A stretch of DNA of 64,000 nucleotides from Bradyrhizobium sp. CER78 (GTDB lineage: Bacteria > Pseudomonadota > Alphaproteobacteria > Rhizobiales > Xanthobacteraceae): NCBI RefSeq assembly GCF_029846235.1, contig NZ_JARVWP010000010.1, positions 62,001-126,000 on the forward strand, in the 5' to 3' direction. Position 1 is the first letter of the stretch, and each line of letters opens with the position of its first letter. Shown here piece after piece: positions 26,938 through 36,654 of the stretch. The notes under the pieces are model-generated. The model made no database searches. It was not told where the DNA came from and saw nothing but the letters and a program-made list of their open reading frames with translations. The position numbers and the translations under genes were made by a program.

Positions 26938-27990
26938 ATGCAGTCGAGTTCCGGGCCGCGGCGGATTCATCGATTTCCACGAACGGCCATCGCCTCGGCC
27001 TGTCTTCTGCTGCTCGTCCGCGTCGCAGGCGCCGAACCGGTCGGCAATCCGGCGGTGACGCCGGCCGCGCAACACGCCGAGCCGGCGCAAGCGGAAGCAC
27101 CTCATCCGAAGCCGAATATCGGAGAGAACAACGCGGAGACCGATCGATCGGCATCAGACCGCCAATCCGCATCCTCTCCATCTCCGCCGCCAACGCAACC
27201 GGACCCGAAGCTCGATGGGCCGCAACAATATTGCAAGGCGTTGGAGGAGACAGCTTTAAGGAACGGCCTGCCGCCGGATTTCTTCGTCCGGCTGATCTGG
27301 CAGGAGAGCAATTTCGATCCCGGCTCAGTCAGCCGGGCTGGTGCCCAGGGCATCGCCCAATTCATGCCCGGCACCGCACGCTGGCGCGGTCTGGCTGACC
27401 CGTTCGAGCCGTTACCCGCGTTGCAGGTATCCGCGCGCTGGCTCCGCGAGCTGCGCGCGCAGTTCGGCAATCTTGGCCTCGCGGCGGCCGCCTACAATGG
27501 CGGCCCGCGGCGCGTCCAGGATTGGTTGGCCGGACGCGGCAACCTGCCGGGCGAAACGCGCGCCTATGTCAGGATCATTACCGGCAAGTCGGCCGAGGAA
27601 TGGGCGCGGAATTCGGTCGAGGATCGAGTCCATACGGACGCTGCAATGGCCTGCGGCGACATCGTGCGCGGCATGCTCATCAGGGCGCTTCCTGCGGCTC
27701 CGAGGGAGTCCGTGACGTCTGCACAGCAAGCTGCGTGGGGACCCTGGGGGCTTCAATTGGCCGGCGGTCCGTCGCAATCCCGGGTCCTTGCCGACTACCA
27801 GCAATTGCAGAAGCGGTTTGCATCCGTGCTCGGCGATCGCGCGCCGCTTGTTCTGAGATCGCATATGGCCGGGCCTGGCTCGGCCACCTGGTATCTGCTC
27901 CGGGTCGCCGAGACCTCCCGCGAGCGAGCCGACCAGCTCTGCGCGCGACTTGAGGCAATCGGCGGGCGCTGCCTCGTGTTTCGAAACTAG
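26938..27990 (+). CDS. lytic transglycosylase with C-terminal SPOR-like tail
   Basis: Exported murein hydrolase of 350 residues. A signal peptide spans about 1-31 (hydrophobic IASACLLLLVRVAG). A low-complexity, proline/alanine-rich linker runs to about residue 93. The SLT goose-lysozyme-like domain spans about 100-220, with the catalytic glutamate in IWQESNFDP and the conserved AGAQGIAQFMPGTA and AAAYNGGP motifs. The last ~75 residues (YLLRVAETSRERADQLCARLEAIGGRCLVF) resemble a SPOR peptidoglycan-binding fold. It cleaves glycan strands to give 1,6-anhydro products. Confidence 0.88.
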   Translation: MQSSSGPRRIHRFPRTAIASACLLLLVRVAGAEPVGNPAVTPAAQHAEPAQAEAPHPKPNIGENNAETDRSASDRQSASSPSPPPTQPDPKLDGPQQYCKALEETALRNGLPPDFFVRLIWQESNFDPGSVSRAGAQGIAQFMPGTARWRGLADPFEPLPALQVSARWLRELRAQFGNLGLAAAAYNGGPRRVQDWLAGRGNLPGETRAYVRIITGKSAEEWARNSVEDRVHTDAAMACGDIVRGMLIRALPAAPRESVTSAQQAAWGPWGLQLAGGPSQSRVLADYQQLQKRFASVLGDRAPLVLRSHMAGPGSATWYLLRVAETSRERADQLCARLEAIGGRCLVFRN

Positions 27991-28103
27991 CGAGAACGCC
28001 GCGTGGGATCGGAGTCGAGCGACAGCACCGGCAGTCCCAATAGGAACATTTGCTATCCTTGAAGGGTTCTCGAAACGCCGCATGGAGCGGCGAGGAGGAC
28101 ACC

Positions 28104-28445
28104 ATGAAGAAGCTGCTGCTGATTTCCGCCGTCGCTCTGGCGGCGTCGACGAGCGCATTCGCTCAAGACAGGGTTACCACAACGGGAGCCGGGCACACCG
28201 CGGTCATTCAGATCGAGCCGGAATATCGCACGCGGATCCACAGCTACGTCACTGAGCACAAGATCCGACCCGTCGAGACGCGGGAGAAGATTGTCGTTGG
28301 ATCGCCCGTGCCGCGCGATGTTGAACTCGAAGCTGTGCCAGCCGATTGGGGGCCGTCGCTGACCAAGTATCGTTACGTATATTCCGGCGAACGCGTGATG
28401 CTGGTCGATCCCGAGACCCGTACGGTCGTCCAGGAAGTGGAGTGA
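28104..28445 (+). CDS. DUF1236 family small secreted protein
   Basis: Protein of 113 residues with a clear signal peptide (MKKLLLISAVALAASTSAFA, cleavage after AFA). The mature part matches DUF1236: a YVTEHKIRPVETREKIVVGSPVP segment followed by WGPSLTKYRYVYSGERVMLVDPETRTVVQ. The family is common in rhizobia, often in several copies, and has no known biochemical role. A strong GAGGAGG site lies before ATG 28104; the longer in-frame opening at 28050 lacks one. Confidence 0.87.
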   Translation: MKKLLLISAVALAASTSAFAQDRVTTTGAGHTAVIQIEPEYRTRIHSYVTEHKIRPVETREKIVVGSPVPRDVELEAVPADWGPSLTKYRYVYSGERVMLVDPETRTVVQEVE

Positions 28446-28729
28446 CGCCCGCGCAGCAGGGCCTTCGATAGATGGCCCGCTGCAGTCTGCGGCCAGCACT
28501 CTCGGTTTTCCACGGCTCCGAGACCGGCCGGCGCTCCAAGGGAGCCTTCCCGTATCGTGATGACGGTAAGCGGCCCACTGAGTTGCCCGACATGGCAAGC
28601 CCCGGCAGGAAAAACATTTCGGTTTACCGGAAGGGCAACTCAATGTATGGTTCGCCCGTCTCACCCGATCGAGGGGCGCTGCGCATCGTCAGGAGTGTTG
28701 CGGTGAGATGCGGTGGACGCCGAGGTCAC

Positions 28730-29000
28730 GACAGACGACGCGTGATTGAGGCGGACGGTGAAGTCGTGTGGTCCTGACGCCCTAGCGGCAGGTGTCCGTC
28801 GCAAGGTGCGAAAGCATTTTGCGAAGGCGGTGACAAGCAAGCCCAGTCTCGCCGGGGAGAGCACGAAGTAAGCCGGTAAAACCATCGCGCAGGGAAAGCC
28901 GGGTTGTTCCCGGTTACACCTGTGGTCCTACCTCCCGCGTTTTTCATTACGCGGGACCCATGGGTGCGATCGGCACCCGGCTTTCCCTGCGCCCTCTGCT
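28730..29000. repeat. long dispersed intergenic repeat with nested hairpins
   Basis: I recognise the block that begins near GAAGTCGTGTGGTCC and continues through GACAAGCAAGCCCAGTCTCG to the hairpin end as one found many times in Bradyrhizobium genomes. Its right end is a perfect 18-bp inverted repeat (28887-28904 with 28975-28992, arm GCGCAGGGAAAGCCGGGT) enclosing a second 8-bp pair, TCCCGCGT/ACGCGGGA (28933-28940, 28949-28956). Nothing in it codes for a protein. Function unknown; it could be a non-autonomous element or a structured RNA. The 28446-28729 part of this gap shows no gene either. Confidence 0.6.
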
Positions 29001-29090
29001 TTCGGAGCGGCGAAACGAGATGCAAGACTCGGACAAATCATGTCGCGAGAATGCGAGCGCTTGCCTCACCGGCCGCGCAACATACTCACT

Positions 29091-29212
29091 GTCGTCCCTG
29101 CGAAAGCAGGGACCCATAACCACGAATGGTTGTTGGTGCGCGATGTTGGAACGACGAGTCCCATTCACCACATCCGCCGCGGCGTATGGGTCCCTGCTTG
29201 CGCAGGGACGAC
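29091..29212. repeat. GTCGTCCCTGCG...CGCAGGGACGAC palindrome
   Basis: The 28-base word starting GTCGTCCCTGCGAAAGCAGG (29091-29118) is mirrored with a few differences at 29185-29212. Each arm itself folds, because CCCTGC and GCAGGG pair within it. The loop is about 66 bases. It is a REP-like extragenic element lying 74 bases beyond the end of the acyl-CoA dehydrogenase gene. Confidence 0.75.
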
Positions 29213-29285
29213 GGGTGTGAATGTGGCGCGACGTGCGTGCCAAACTAGCGTGCGAACGATACAGCCGATGATGGCGGAAGGTGTA

Positions 29286-31064
29286 TTACCCCGCCAGCAC
29301 CGCATCCGCGCCGGTCACCGCCTCGGCGCTTTCGGTCACCGTCTTCTCCAGCGACGGCGCCTGCACGGAGATGTTCTCGGCGAAGAAGCGCGCCAATGCG
29401 ACGTAGCGCTGCGGCTCGGCCTCGCCGTTGGCCTTGGCGGCGAGCGCCTCGCCGGCGAGCATGCAGCCGCCGAGCGTGGCGCCGAACAGCCGCAGATAGG
29501 GCGTCGCGCCGGCCAGCGCATCGTTCGGCGCGGAGGCCAGCCGCTCGAGCAGCCATTTGCTGCTGCGCTCGAGTGCGGCGTGGGCATCGCGCAGCTTGAC
29601 GCCGGTGGTGCCGAACGCCGGATCGTTGGAGGTCTCGACCTGCTTGATGGTCGAGGCGAGCTCGTCGAGCAGCGCCCACACCGAAGCGCCGCCATTGGCG
29701 CCGAGCTTGCGGGTGACGAGGTCGATCGACTGGATGCCGTTGGTGCCCTCATAGATCGAGGTGATGCGGGCATCGCGGTAATGCTGCGCGGCGCCGGTCT
29801 CCTCGATGAAGCCCATGCCGCCATGGACCTGCACGCCGAGATAGGCGACCTCGTTGCCGACATCGGTGGAGAACGCTTTCGCGATCGGGGTCAGCAGCGC
29901 GCCGCGTGCCGCCGCGTCAGCGCGCACCTTGGCGTCCTTGGCGCGCACCGAGACGTCGAGCGCGACCGCGGTGGCGTAGCAGATCGTGCGCGCCGCCGCC
30001 GTCATGCTGCGCATCTGCATCAGCATGCGCTTGACGTCGGGATGCACGATGATCGGATCCATCCCGTCGCCCCTGTGGCCGACCGCCTTGCCCTGCTTGC
30101 GCTCCTGCGCATAGGCCAGCGCCTGCTGATAGGCGCGGTCGGCAATGCCGACGCCTTCGAGGCCGACGCCGAGCCGGGCCTGGTTCATCATCGTGAACAT
30201 GCAGCGCATGCCCGCGTTTTCCTCGCCGATCAGAAAGCCGATCGCGCCGCCCTTGTCGCCCATGGTCATGGTGCAGGTCGGCGAGGCGTGCATGCCCAGC
30301 TTGTGCTCGACGCCGCTCGCGTGGATGTCGTTGCGCTCGCCGAGCGAGCCGTCGGCATTGACCATGAACTTCGGAACGAGAAACAGCGAAATTCCCTTGG
30401 TGCCGGCAGGGGCATCGGGCAATCGCGCGAGCACGAAATGCACGATGTTGTCGGTCATGTCGTGTTCGCCATAGGTGATGAAGATTTTGGTGCCCTTGAT
30501 GCGATAGGTGCCGTCGGAGGCGCGTTCGGCGCGGGTGCGCAGTGCGCCGACGTCGGAGCCGGCATTGGGCTCGGTGAGCTGCATCGTGCCGGTCCATTCG
30601 CCGGTGACGAGCTTCTCGAGGTAGACCTTCTTCAACTCGGCGCTGCCATGGGCATCGAGCGCCTCGATTGCGGACAGCGTCAGCAGCGGGCAGAGGCCGA
30701 AGGCGACATTCGATGCGCTCCAGATCTCGGTGCAGGCGGCGTTGATTGCGAGCGGCAGGCCCTGGCCACCGAAAGCTTCCGGTCCGGACACCGCGTTCCA
30801 TCCCGCGGCGGTCCAGCGCTGATAGGCGTCGGGCCAGCCGGGCGCGGTGGTCACCTTGCCGGTGTCGAGCTTGATGCCGTGCTCGTCGCCGACCTTGTTC
30901 AGCGGCGCCAGCACGTCGGAGGCGAACTTGCCGGCTTCTTCCAGCACCGCGGCGGTGATGTCGCCATCGAAATCGCCGTAGTGGCCGGCCTCGACGGCGG
31001 CAGCAAGCCCCGCACCATGATTGAGGGACAAGAGAATATCGTTGATCGGCGCACGGTAGGTCAT
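29286..31064 (-). CDS. acyl-CoA dehydrogenase, long C-terminal type
   Basis: FAD enzyme of 592 residues that introduces a trans-2 double bond into acyl-CoA in beta-oxidation. The acyl-CoA dehydrogenase core includes WTGTMQLTEPNAGSDVGALRTRA, IKGTKIFITYGEHD and the C-terminal helical domain with VQVHGGMGFIEETGAAQHYRDARITSIYEGTNGIQSIDLVTRKL. The active-site glutamate is in YEGTNGIQ. An additional ~130-residue C-terminal domain places it with the large ACAD group (about 590-600 residues). ATG 31064 with GGAGTAAC upstream is preferred over the longer opening to 31145. Confidence 0.92.
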   Translation of the reverse strand: MTYRAPINDILLSLNHGAGLAAAVEAGHYGDFDGDITAAVLEEAGKFASDVLAPLNKVGDEHGIKLDTGKVTTAPGWPDAYQRWTAAGWNAVSGPEAFGGQGLPLAINAACTEIWSASNVAFGLCPLLTLSAIEALDAHGSAELKKVYLEKLVTGEWTGTMQLTEPNAGSDVGALRTRAERASDGTYRIKGTKIFITYGEHDMTDNIVHFVLARLPDAPAGTKGISLFLVPKFMVNADGSLGERNDIHASGVEHKLGMHASPTCTMTMGDKGGAIGFLIGEENAGMRCMFTMMNQARLGVGLEGVGIADRAYQQALAYAQERKQGKAVGHRGDGMDPIIVHPDVKRMLMQMRSMTAAARTICYATAVALDVSVRAKDAKVRADAAARGALLTPIAKAFSTDVGNEVAYLGVQVHGGMGFIEETGAAQHYRDARITSIYEGTNGIQSIDLVTRKLGANGGASVWALLDELASTIKQVETSNDPAFGTTGVKLRDAHAALERSSKWLLERLASAPNDALAGATPYLRLFGATLGGCMLAGEALAAKANGEAEPQRYVALARFFAENISVQAPSLEKTVTESAEAVTGADAVLAG

Positions 31065-31284
31065 GGCGTTACTCCCGACGAGGCGTTTGCGAATTGTCAT
31101 CCCATGAAACCGGCGGGCTCTCAACTGTCCGAACGGACATCGCACGGTCTGTTTCGGTCACCGCGGCGGCGCTCTATAATGGGAGTGCCGTCATCATCCC
31201 TCGGCTTTCGTGCCTTTTCGATCGCCGCCCTGTTGAAATGGCGGGACTCACCCTATAGACCGGCGTGGCCTTCAATCGGCGCGT

Positions 31285-31359
31285 TGGGGCGTAGCCAAGC
31301 GGTAAGGCAGCGGATTTTGATTCCGCCATTCGGAGGTTCGATCCCTCCCGCCCCAGCCA
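31285..31359 (+). tRNA. tRNA-Gln (anticodon TTG)
   Basis: Complete cloverleaf with encoded CCA: acceptor TGGGGCG pairs with CGCCCCA, D-arm AGCC...GGT, anticodon stem GCGGA/TCCGC around loop TTTTGAT giving anticodon TTG, and T-arm GGAGG TTCGATC CCTCC. The discriminator is G. The integrase gene lies directly downstream, pointing toward it, so its 3' end is the likely integration site of the accessory region. No second copy of the 3' end was seen elsewhere in the window. Confidence 0.95.
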
Positions 31360-31553
31360 CAATCAACGTATTGATTTTGTTATTATAATCGTTGCGACCC
31401 AAGCCGCAATTTCGGGGCATTTGGAAACGGATTTGCCCCGTCATTTGGAAATCTGTGCGCATTTTGTTTCGGCATCCACGCGCACCGCGAGTCGAGCCGC
31501 GATCCGTGAGCGATGTTCAAATTTCGGCTGTGACGAGATGAGCGTCAGTCTCG

Positions 31554-32870
31554 TTATGACGCATTCCGTTGCATCTCGCCGTCGCCGCTCGTCGTGCCCG
31601 GCTCACCCGCGTTGGCATCTGCTTGTTCGAGCTGCTTCTGCGCCAACAGGTGCGCGTGACGTTTGCGTGTTGCCGCCAGCGCCCGCCGCATCGTTTCTTT
31701 GGCGTAGCCACGATAGGCCTGCGCCGTCTTGTGTCCGGAGAGGGCACGGCCCTGACCGTCGGTCAGTTCGGCTTCCTCGAGTTCGGTCATGCCGCCATGC
31801 CGGCAGGCATCAAGCGTAAACAGCTCCGATACGCCATCGATCTTCTTGCGCATCTGCTGCACGACTTTTTCCATGCCAGGATAGGACCACACCTTGGCAT
31901 CGCCCTTGCGCTCACCTCTTTCGATCTTGCGCATGATCATGGGAATGCCGAGCCTCGGCAGATGGCCCAGGATCTCCTCGGCCTCGGCGTAGAACTTGAT
32001 GGCTTCGCCGTCGACAATCTCCTCGAGGGGATGCCAGACCAACGACTTGTTCTTATGGTGTTCAATCCTCACCGCGTGCGGCCAGTTCTTGCTACGATAA
32101 TCCGGCCAGCTCAGAAATCCGGCCACGACGTTCTCGGGCCGTTGCAGCCACTCAAAGCAGATGACCGCAACGGCGGCTGGTTCCGGCCGGTTCTCCTTGA
32201 TGCAGCCCCAGGCGAATTTGTAAACCTCTTCGCGGGTGACCGCGTGCTTCTTGGTTTTGGTGCGGCTCCTGAGCGTAAAGTCGTCCCAGGGGTTCGGATG
32301 CTTCTTGTCGAACAGGTCCGGGTGCAGGCGCCGCATGATGCGCCAGACCTTGCGGCAGAGGGCCACAACCTTCTCGCCCTGCCGCAGCCGCAGCCCGTTC
32401 GGGCCGTGAATGATCCTCTCATATATTTTGTCGGCAGCTCGCGGTGTAACCTCTCTGATCTGCCGTTCTCCGATACGGCGCCCGCTCTTGCCGACCGTAT
32501 CGCAGATCAGTTGCATGATGCGCTCGTAGTCTGGACGCGAACGGGGTGACACCTTCTCGGTGTAGGCCTTCTCGGTTTTGTATTGCCGAAACAGCCAATC
32601 GATGCTGCCGTAGCGCGCAATCTTGCCTTGCTCGATGGGTTCGCCCCTGCGCTGGCCGTTCCATTCATCGAACAATGCATTGAGAGTGGCGGCGCGTCCG
32701 CCTTTGCTGTCATCGCCGCACGCCGCCTCATAGTTCGTACCCAATGGCTCATTCGCCATCTCGCAGCCGAGCTTGCGGTAATGCGTCGGGATGCGGAAGT
32801 AGAAGCCGGTCGAGCCACTAGCCAACCGGCGCACTTCGACGAACCGCGGAAGCCGGCGCTCCAAAATCAC
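31554..32870 (-). CDS. tyrosine-type site-specific integrase
   Basis: Phage-integrase family recombinase of 438 residues. An N-terminal SAM-like/core-binding part (about 60-200) precedes the catalytic domain. Candidate active-site residues are the arginine in FEWLQRPENV, a lysine in HHKNKS, the ACRHGG box (arginine and histidine of box II, with D in place of the usual first H), H in LSGHKTAQ, and the nucleophilic tyrosine in AYRGYAK. The GTG start overlaps the stop of the upstream small gene (GTGA), so both are translated together. It points at tRNA-Gln 195 bases away, as island integrases do. Confidence 0.88.
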   Translation of the reverse strand: MILERRLPRFVEVRRLASGSTGFYFRIPTHYRKLGCEMANEPLGTNYEAACGDDSKGGRAATLNALFDEWNGQRRGEPIEQGKIARYGSIDWLFRQYKTEKAYTEKVSPRSRPDYERIMQLICDTVGKSGRRIGERQIREVTPRAADKIYERIIHGPNGLRLRQGEKVVALCRKVWRIMRRLHPDLFDKKHPNPWDDFTLRSRTKTKKHAVTREEVYKFAWGCIKENRPEPAAVAVICFEWLQRPENVVAGFLSWPDYRSKNWPHAVRIEHHKNKSLVWHPLEEIVDGEAIKFYAEAEEILGHLPRLGIPMIMRKIERGERKGDAKVWSYPGMEKVVQQMRKKIDGVSELFTLDACRHGGMTELEEAELTDGQGRALSGHKTAQAYRGYAKETMRRALAATRKRHAHLLAQKQLEQADANAGEPGTTSGDGEMQRNAS

Positions 32871-33097
32871 AAATCCTCGGCGAGGTCGCCTGGCACGAGA
32901 TCCGGGGCTATGGCCCGGTCCAGATCGTCTCTCAACCACAGCTGACGCCTTCCTTCCTTGATCCGTGGTTGAGGATACTCGATGCCGACTCGTTTGAGAA
33001 ATGCTTCGACGGAAGATTCTCCGCAATATCCTGCTGCGATTGCAGCTGGCATACGCCGAGGCCAAGAGCCGCTTGGAATGATGGCAGAGCGTCGCAT
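32867..33097 (-). CDS. small helix-turn-helix protein (excisionase-like) upstream of the integrase
   Basis: Product of 76 residues from ATG 33097. It contains a short helix-turn-helix-like segment (PRRMPAAIAAGYCGESSVEAFLKRVG) followed by a basic stretch ending RRQLWLRDDLDRAI. Proteins of this shape often precede rhizobial integrases and resemble AlpA/Xis-type DNA-binding factors that direct excision. It overlaps the integrase start by four bases. Assignment rests on layout and weak similarity; a longer opening to 33196 exists. Confidence 0.6.
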   Translation of the reverse strand: MRRSAIIPSGSWPRRMPAAIAAGYCGESSVEAFLKRVGIEYPQPRIKEGRRQLWLRDDLDRAIAPDLVPGDLAEDL

Positions 33098-33197
33098 TGC
33101 CGAAACCAGAACGCTGAGTCTATCCGCGGTTGTTCCGCGGCTGAGCTGTCGATCACAATCAAACATGGCGCGCAGGAATCGCTCAACTGCAGGCAAA

Positions 33198-33933
33198 GCA
33201 AAGTTGCTGCATCTTCCGCCCGAGTCGGGCCGCTTGCGTTATCCCGATATGGCTGGCCGCCGTTAGATCAAGCTGATCATATTCGTGTTATCTCAAGGCT
33301 CGCGGCGGCCTATCTGTATAGGCGCGTGCGGCTGCCGCCGCAGTGAGCTCTTGTCAACCGAGCCGCGCGGCGTCTCGGCCATTCGGCTTCGATCTCTCGC
33401 GCAAGTACATATAATGTGTCGCTCGCCGGAGGCACTCGCTCGCGGGCCCCGCCGTCATTGCATGCCGGCGTCGCTATCACTGCCCTCTCGTCGGCTGCTT
33501 CTTTGATTTTCTCACTCCTGGCTTGATTTCACTTCGTTTGCGCTGCTCAGCATTCCCGCGCTTGCGAGCATCACTATTGCGATCATCCCAACCACCGCAC
33601 GTCCGGTGTGGCGACGGACGCTTCGCGTCTTTTTCCTGGCAAAAGGACATTGAAGGGGCTCCGCCCCTCGCGCGCACCAGGGTAAAGCGCCGGCTTTTGC
33701 CGGCGCCGCCCCGAGCGGTCTCCCCGGTCTTCCGCGCTGTTTTCACTCTGCCGACTTCGGGCTGCATGGCTCACGCTTGTGCAGACCCGCTTCTTGCGAA
33801 GCGGCCCTGATCGGGCGGGTGATCCCCCTCCGCTCGGGTCGCCCTGGCACTTGCTACCCCCGGTCTCGCCGACGGGCAGGGGCGCAGGCGCGTGGTGCGC
33901 CTTGCACCCATGGAAGCAAAAGGAAGATTGATC
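33198..33933. other. non-coding spacer upstream of the parB-like gene
   Basis: About 735 bases without a supported gene. The 33600-33900 part has many short inverted repeats (GGGGCTCCGCCCC, GCGCCGGCTTTTGCCGGCGCC) and resembles leader regions found before parB-like genes on rhizobial plasmids and integrative elements. It may carry promoter or binding sites for the downstream protein. Confidence 0.5.
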
Positions 33934-35946
33934 ATGTCGGCAAAGCACGTTGAAATCATTCCGGCGAGCGGGACGGAGGTTTTCATTCCGCTCAACAAGT
34001 TGAAGAAGTCACCGAACAATGCGCGCAAGACGCCGCATAGTGAGGCGATGATCGAGGCCTATGCGGCGAGCATCGCCGCGAAAGGCATCCTGCAGAATCT
34101 GGTGGTCGAGCCGGAGTTCGATGGAGAAGGAACCGCTACGGGGTTCTATCTCGTGACCATCGGCGAGGGCAGGCGGCTCGCCCAGCTCTTGCGGGTGAAG
34201 CGAAAGGAGATCAAAAAGACCGAGCCGATCCGCTGCGTCGTCGACACTGCCAACGATCCGCATGAGATCAGCCTGGACGAGAATGTCACCCGGGAAAACA
34301 TGCATCCGGCCGACCAGTTCGAGGCGTTCAGGAGGCAAGCGGACGAGCGTGGGCTCAGTGCGGAGGAGATCGCCGCCCGCTTCGGCGTCACGCCCAATGT
34401 GGTCCGGCAGCGCCTGCGGCTGGGCGCGGTTTCCCCGCGATTGATGCAGCTCTATCGCGATGGCGAGCTCATCCTTGAGCAGGTGATGGCCTTTGCGATC
34501 ACCGACGATCAGGCCCGGCAGGAGGCCGTGTATGAACGTCTCTCCTACGACCGTGATGCCTCTACCATCCGCCGTCTCCTCACCGAAACCCATGTCGCAG
34601 CAACCGATCGCCGGGCGCGGTTTGTCGGGCTCGAGGCGTACACGGAGGCGGGCGGGACGATCCTGCGCGACCTCTTCACCGAGGATCGCGGTGGCTATCT
34701 TGAGGACGTCGCGCTGCTCGATCTGTTGGTGACGGGACGGCTTGGCCGCGAGGCGGATAGCCTGCGTGCGGTTGAGGGATGGAAGTGGACCGAGCCCCAT
34801 CTCGACTTCCCGCATGCTCACGGCATGCGCCGGGTCTACCCGCATCCGGTCGAGCTTTCGGCGGAGGATCGGGCGGCCCTTGAGGCGGTCCAGAGCGAGT
34901 TCGACCGGTTGACCGAGCTGCATCAATCAGCCGTGGAACTGGCTGACGAGGTGGACGCGCGGTTCGGTGAATTGGAGACCGAGATCGACCGATTGGAAGC
35001 AAAACGGCAGGCCTATGATCCCGACGACATCGTGCGCGGTGGCGCGTTCGTGATCCTCAATCATGACGGCACTGTCCGGATCGAACGGGGATTCATCCGC
35101 CGCGAGGATGAGAAACCCGACGCTGAGACCGGGCAGGGCGGCGATAATCAGGCATCGCATGAGGAGGGCGCAGGCGACGATCAAGCCCCGCGCGATGGTG
35201 AGGAAGAGGAGGGAGCCGGTGACGATGAGGACGAGGAGCAGCCGCTCTCCGACATGCTGGTTCGGGACCTCACCGCGCATCGCACCTTGGGGCTGCGGCT
35301 CAATCTGAGTGAGCAGCCGGAGGTCGCAATCGTTGCGGTGACCCATGCGCTGGCGGCTCAAATCTTCTATTTCGGGGCCAATGCAAATGTGGTCGGTATT
35401 CAACCGGTGAAGACGGATTTGGCCGCGCATGCGGTCGGAATCGAGGACACGGCGGCGGGCAAGGCGTGGTCGGATCGCCATGCCAATTGGGCCAGACAGA
35501 TGCCCAAAGACGTTGCCGGGCTATGGGAGTTCGTGGCTGGACTCGATCACGACAGCCGCATGGCCTTGTTCGCGCATTGCACGGCGTTGACCGTCAATGC
35601 GGTCCGATTGCCGTTTGACCGCAGGCCGCGCGCCATCGCGGCAGCCGGGCGTTTGGCGGCGGCCGTGGCCCTCGACATGGCCGGATACTGGCGGCCGACG
35701 GTCGGCAGTTATCTCGGCCGGGTCACCAAGGCGTGCATCATTGAGGCGGTCCGCGAAGGCGTCAGTGACGAGGCCGCCGAGCGGCTGTCGGGACTGAAAA
35801 AGGCCGAGATGGCCGCAGCCGCCGAGCAGCTGCTCGCCGCAACTGACTGGCTGCCGCCGTTGCTGCGGACGGCCAAGTCGGAGGATCAAGCCGATGCGCT
35901 CAGCGAGGCGCAAGGCGACGATTCCCATTTGCAAGCCGCGGAGTGA
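33934..35946 (+). CDS. ParB/Spo0J-type nuclease-domain protein of integrative elements
   Basis: Protein of 670 residues. The N-terminal ParB/sulfiredoxin-like domain (about 10-120) has IPLNKLKKSPNNARKT, GILQNLVVEP and the GEGRRLAQLL motif. A KorB/ParB helix-turn-helix follows (SAEEIAARFGVTPNVVRQRLRLG, about 150-172). The C-terminal half is acidic in its middle (about residues 400-450, EEEEGAGDDEDEEQ) and ends in a helical domain of unknown role. Large ParB-like proteins of this kind accompany conjugative plasmids and integrative elements in rhizobia; partition, DNA nicking and regulation are all possible. An AAGGAAG site precedes ATG 33934. Confidence 0.85.
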   Translation: MSAKHVEIIPASGTEVFIPLNKLKKSPNNARKTPHSEAMIEAYAASIAAKGILQNLVVEPEFDGEGTATGFYLVTIGEGRRLAQLLRVKRKEIKKTEPIRCVVDTANDPHEISLDENVTRENMHPADQFEAFRRQADERGLSAEEIAARFGVTPNVVRQRLRLGAVSPRLMQLYRDGELILEQVMAFAITDDQARQEAVYERLSYDRDASTIRRLLTETHVAATDRRARFVGLEAYTEAGGTILRDLFTEDRGGYLEDVALLDLLVTGRLGREADSLRAVEGWKWTEPHLDFPHAHGMRRVYPHPVELSAEDRAALEAVQSEFDRLTELHQSAVELADEVDARFGELETEIDRLEAKRQAYDPDDIVRGGAFVILNHDGTVRIERGFIRREDEKPDAETGQGGDNQASHEEGAGDDQAPRDGEEEEGAGDDEDEEQPLSDMLVRDLTAHRTLGLRLNLSEQPEVAIVAVTHALAAQIFYFGANANVVGIQPVKTDLAAHAVGIEDTAAGKAWSDRHANWARQMPKDVAGLWEFVAGLDHDSRMALFAHCTALTVNAVRLPFDRRPRAIAAAGRLAAAVALDMAGYWRPTVGSYLGRVTKACIIEAVREGVSDEAAERLSGLKKAEMAAAAEQLLAATDWLPPLLRTAKSEDQADALSEAQGDDSHLQAAE

Positions 35947-36654
35947 ATGGTGAGCCGGGGCCGCAAGGACGGCCCCGGCGTGCCTCAAATTTGCGGCCGC
36001 GCACCTGACGGCGCGCGGCCGGCTTAGGCTACGGGAAGCGGCGATTGTCCGCGCTGGCCCCTCCTCAAATGCGGGCTAAGATCCACCCCAACTCCGCGCT
36101 GTTTGCTGCAACCGGGACGGCTGTGTCGCGCCTCCTTTGCCGTGACGTGGCGATCTGGCTGTGGGCTTTGACCGTGGCCGGACCTCCTGGTCGAGCGCGC
36201 GATCCGGCGGACAATTCTGGTGCCGACGTCGTTTTCCTGCACCGAATGCGGAGAGTTCGCGTTCATTTGTCCGGTGCGTCGTCCTTGCGATTGATGCACT
36301 GACGCTCGCTTGTCTCCGATCGATCCCGCCGCTTTTCTGACGCTGCGGGGGGCGCCGGCAGTCATGATAATCTCCGTCAGTCCGGGCACAGGCTCGCGTC
36401 CAACGCACCCTCGAATGGGCTGATCAGGCCCGGGGGACGGCAAGAGCCTCGATCGCCTTCCCGCAACGGCTCACGCCTGCTTTTTTCCCCTGCCGGCCTG
36501 GCGGCGGCATTCCTCGCGCAAGACAAAAAAGCAGGCTTTCGCCGTCCTCCGCTGGCGCTGCGGGCCTTGCGGCTGCGGGCCGATCGCTCCCCCGGGCCAA
36601 GGACAGCCATCGAGGCTGCGATGGACGCGGCCCGAGCAACAGACGGAGATCACC
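35947..36654. other. spacer between the parB-like gene and the DUF736 gene
   Basis: 708 bases with no convincing coding sequence on either strand. GC-rich inverted repeats near 35955-36030 could end the parB-like transcript. Short open frames here lack ribosome sites and recognisable motifs. Confidence 0.5.

Noticed and set aside
29040..31388. 782-codon open frame on the plus strand
   Set aside because: It is antisense to the acyl-CoA dehydrogenase gene; the GC-rich coding pattern of the real gene leaves the opposite strand open. Its product is H/A/G-rich with no family motifs.
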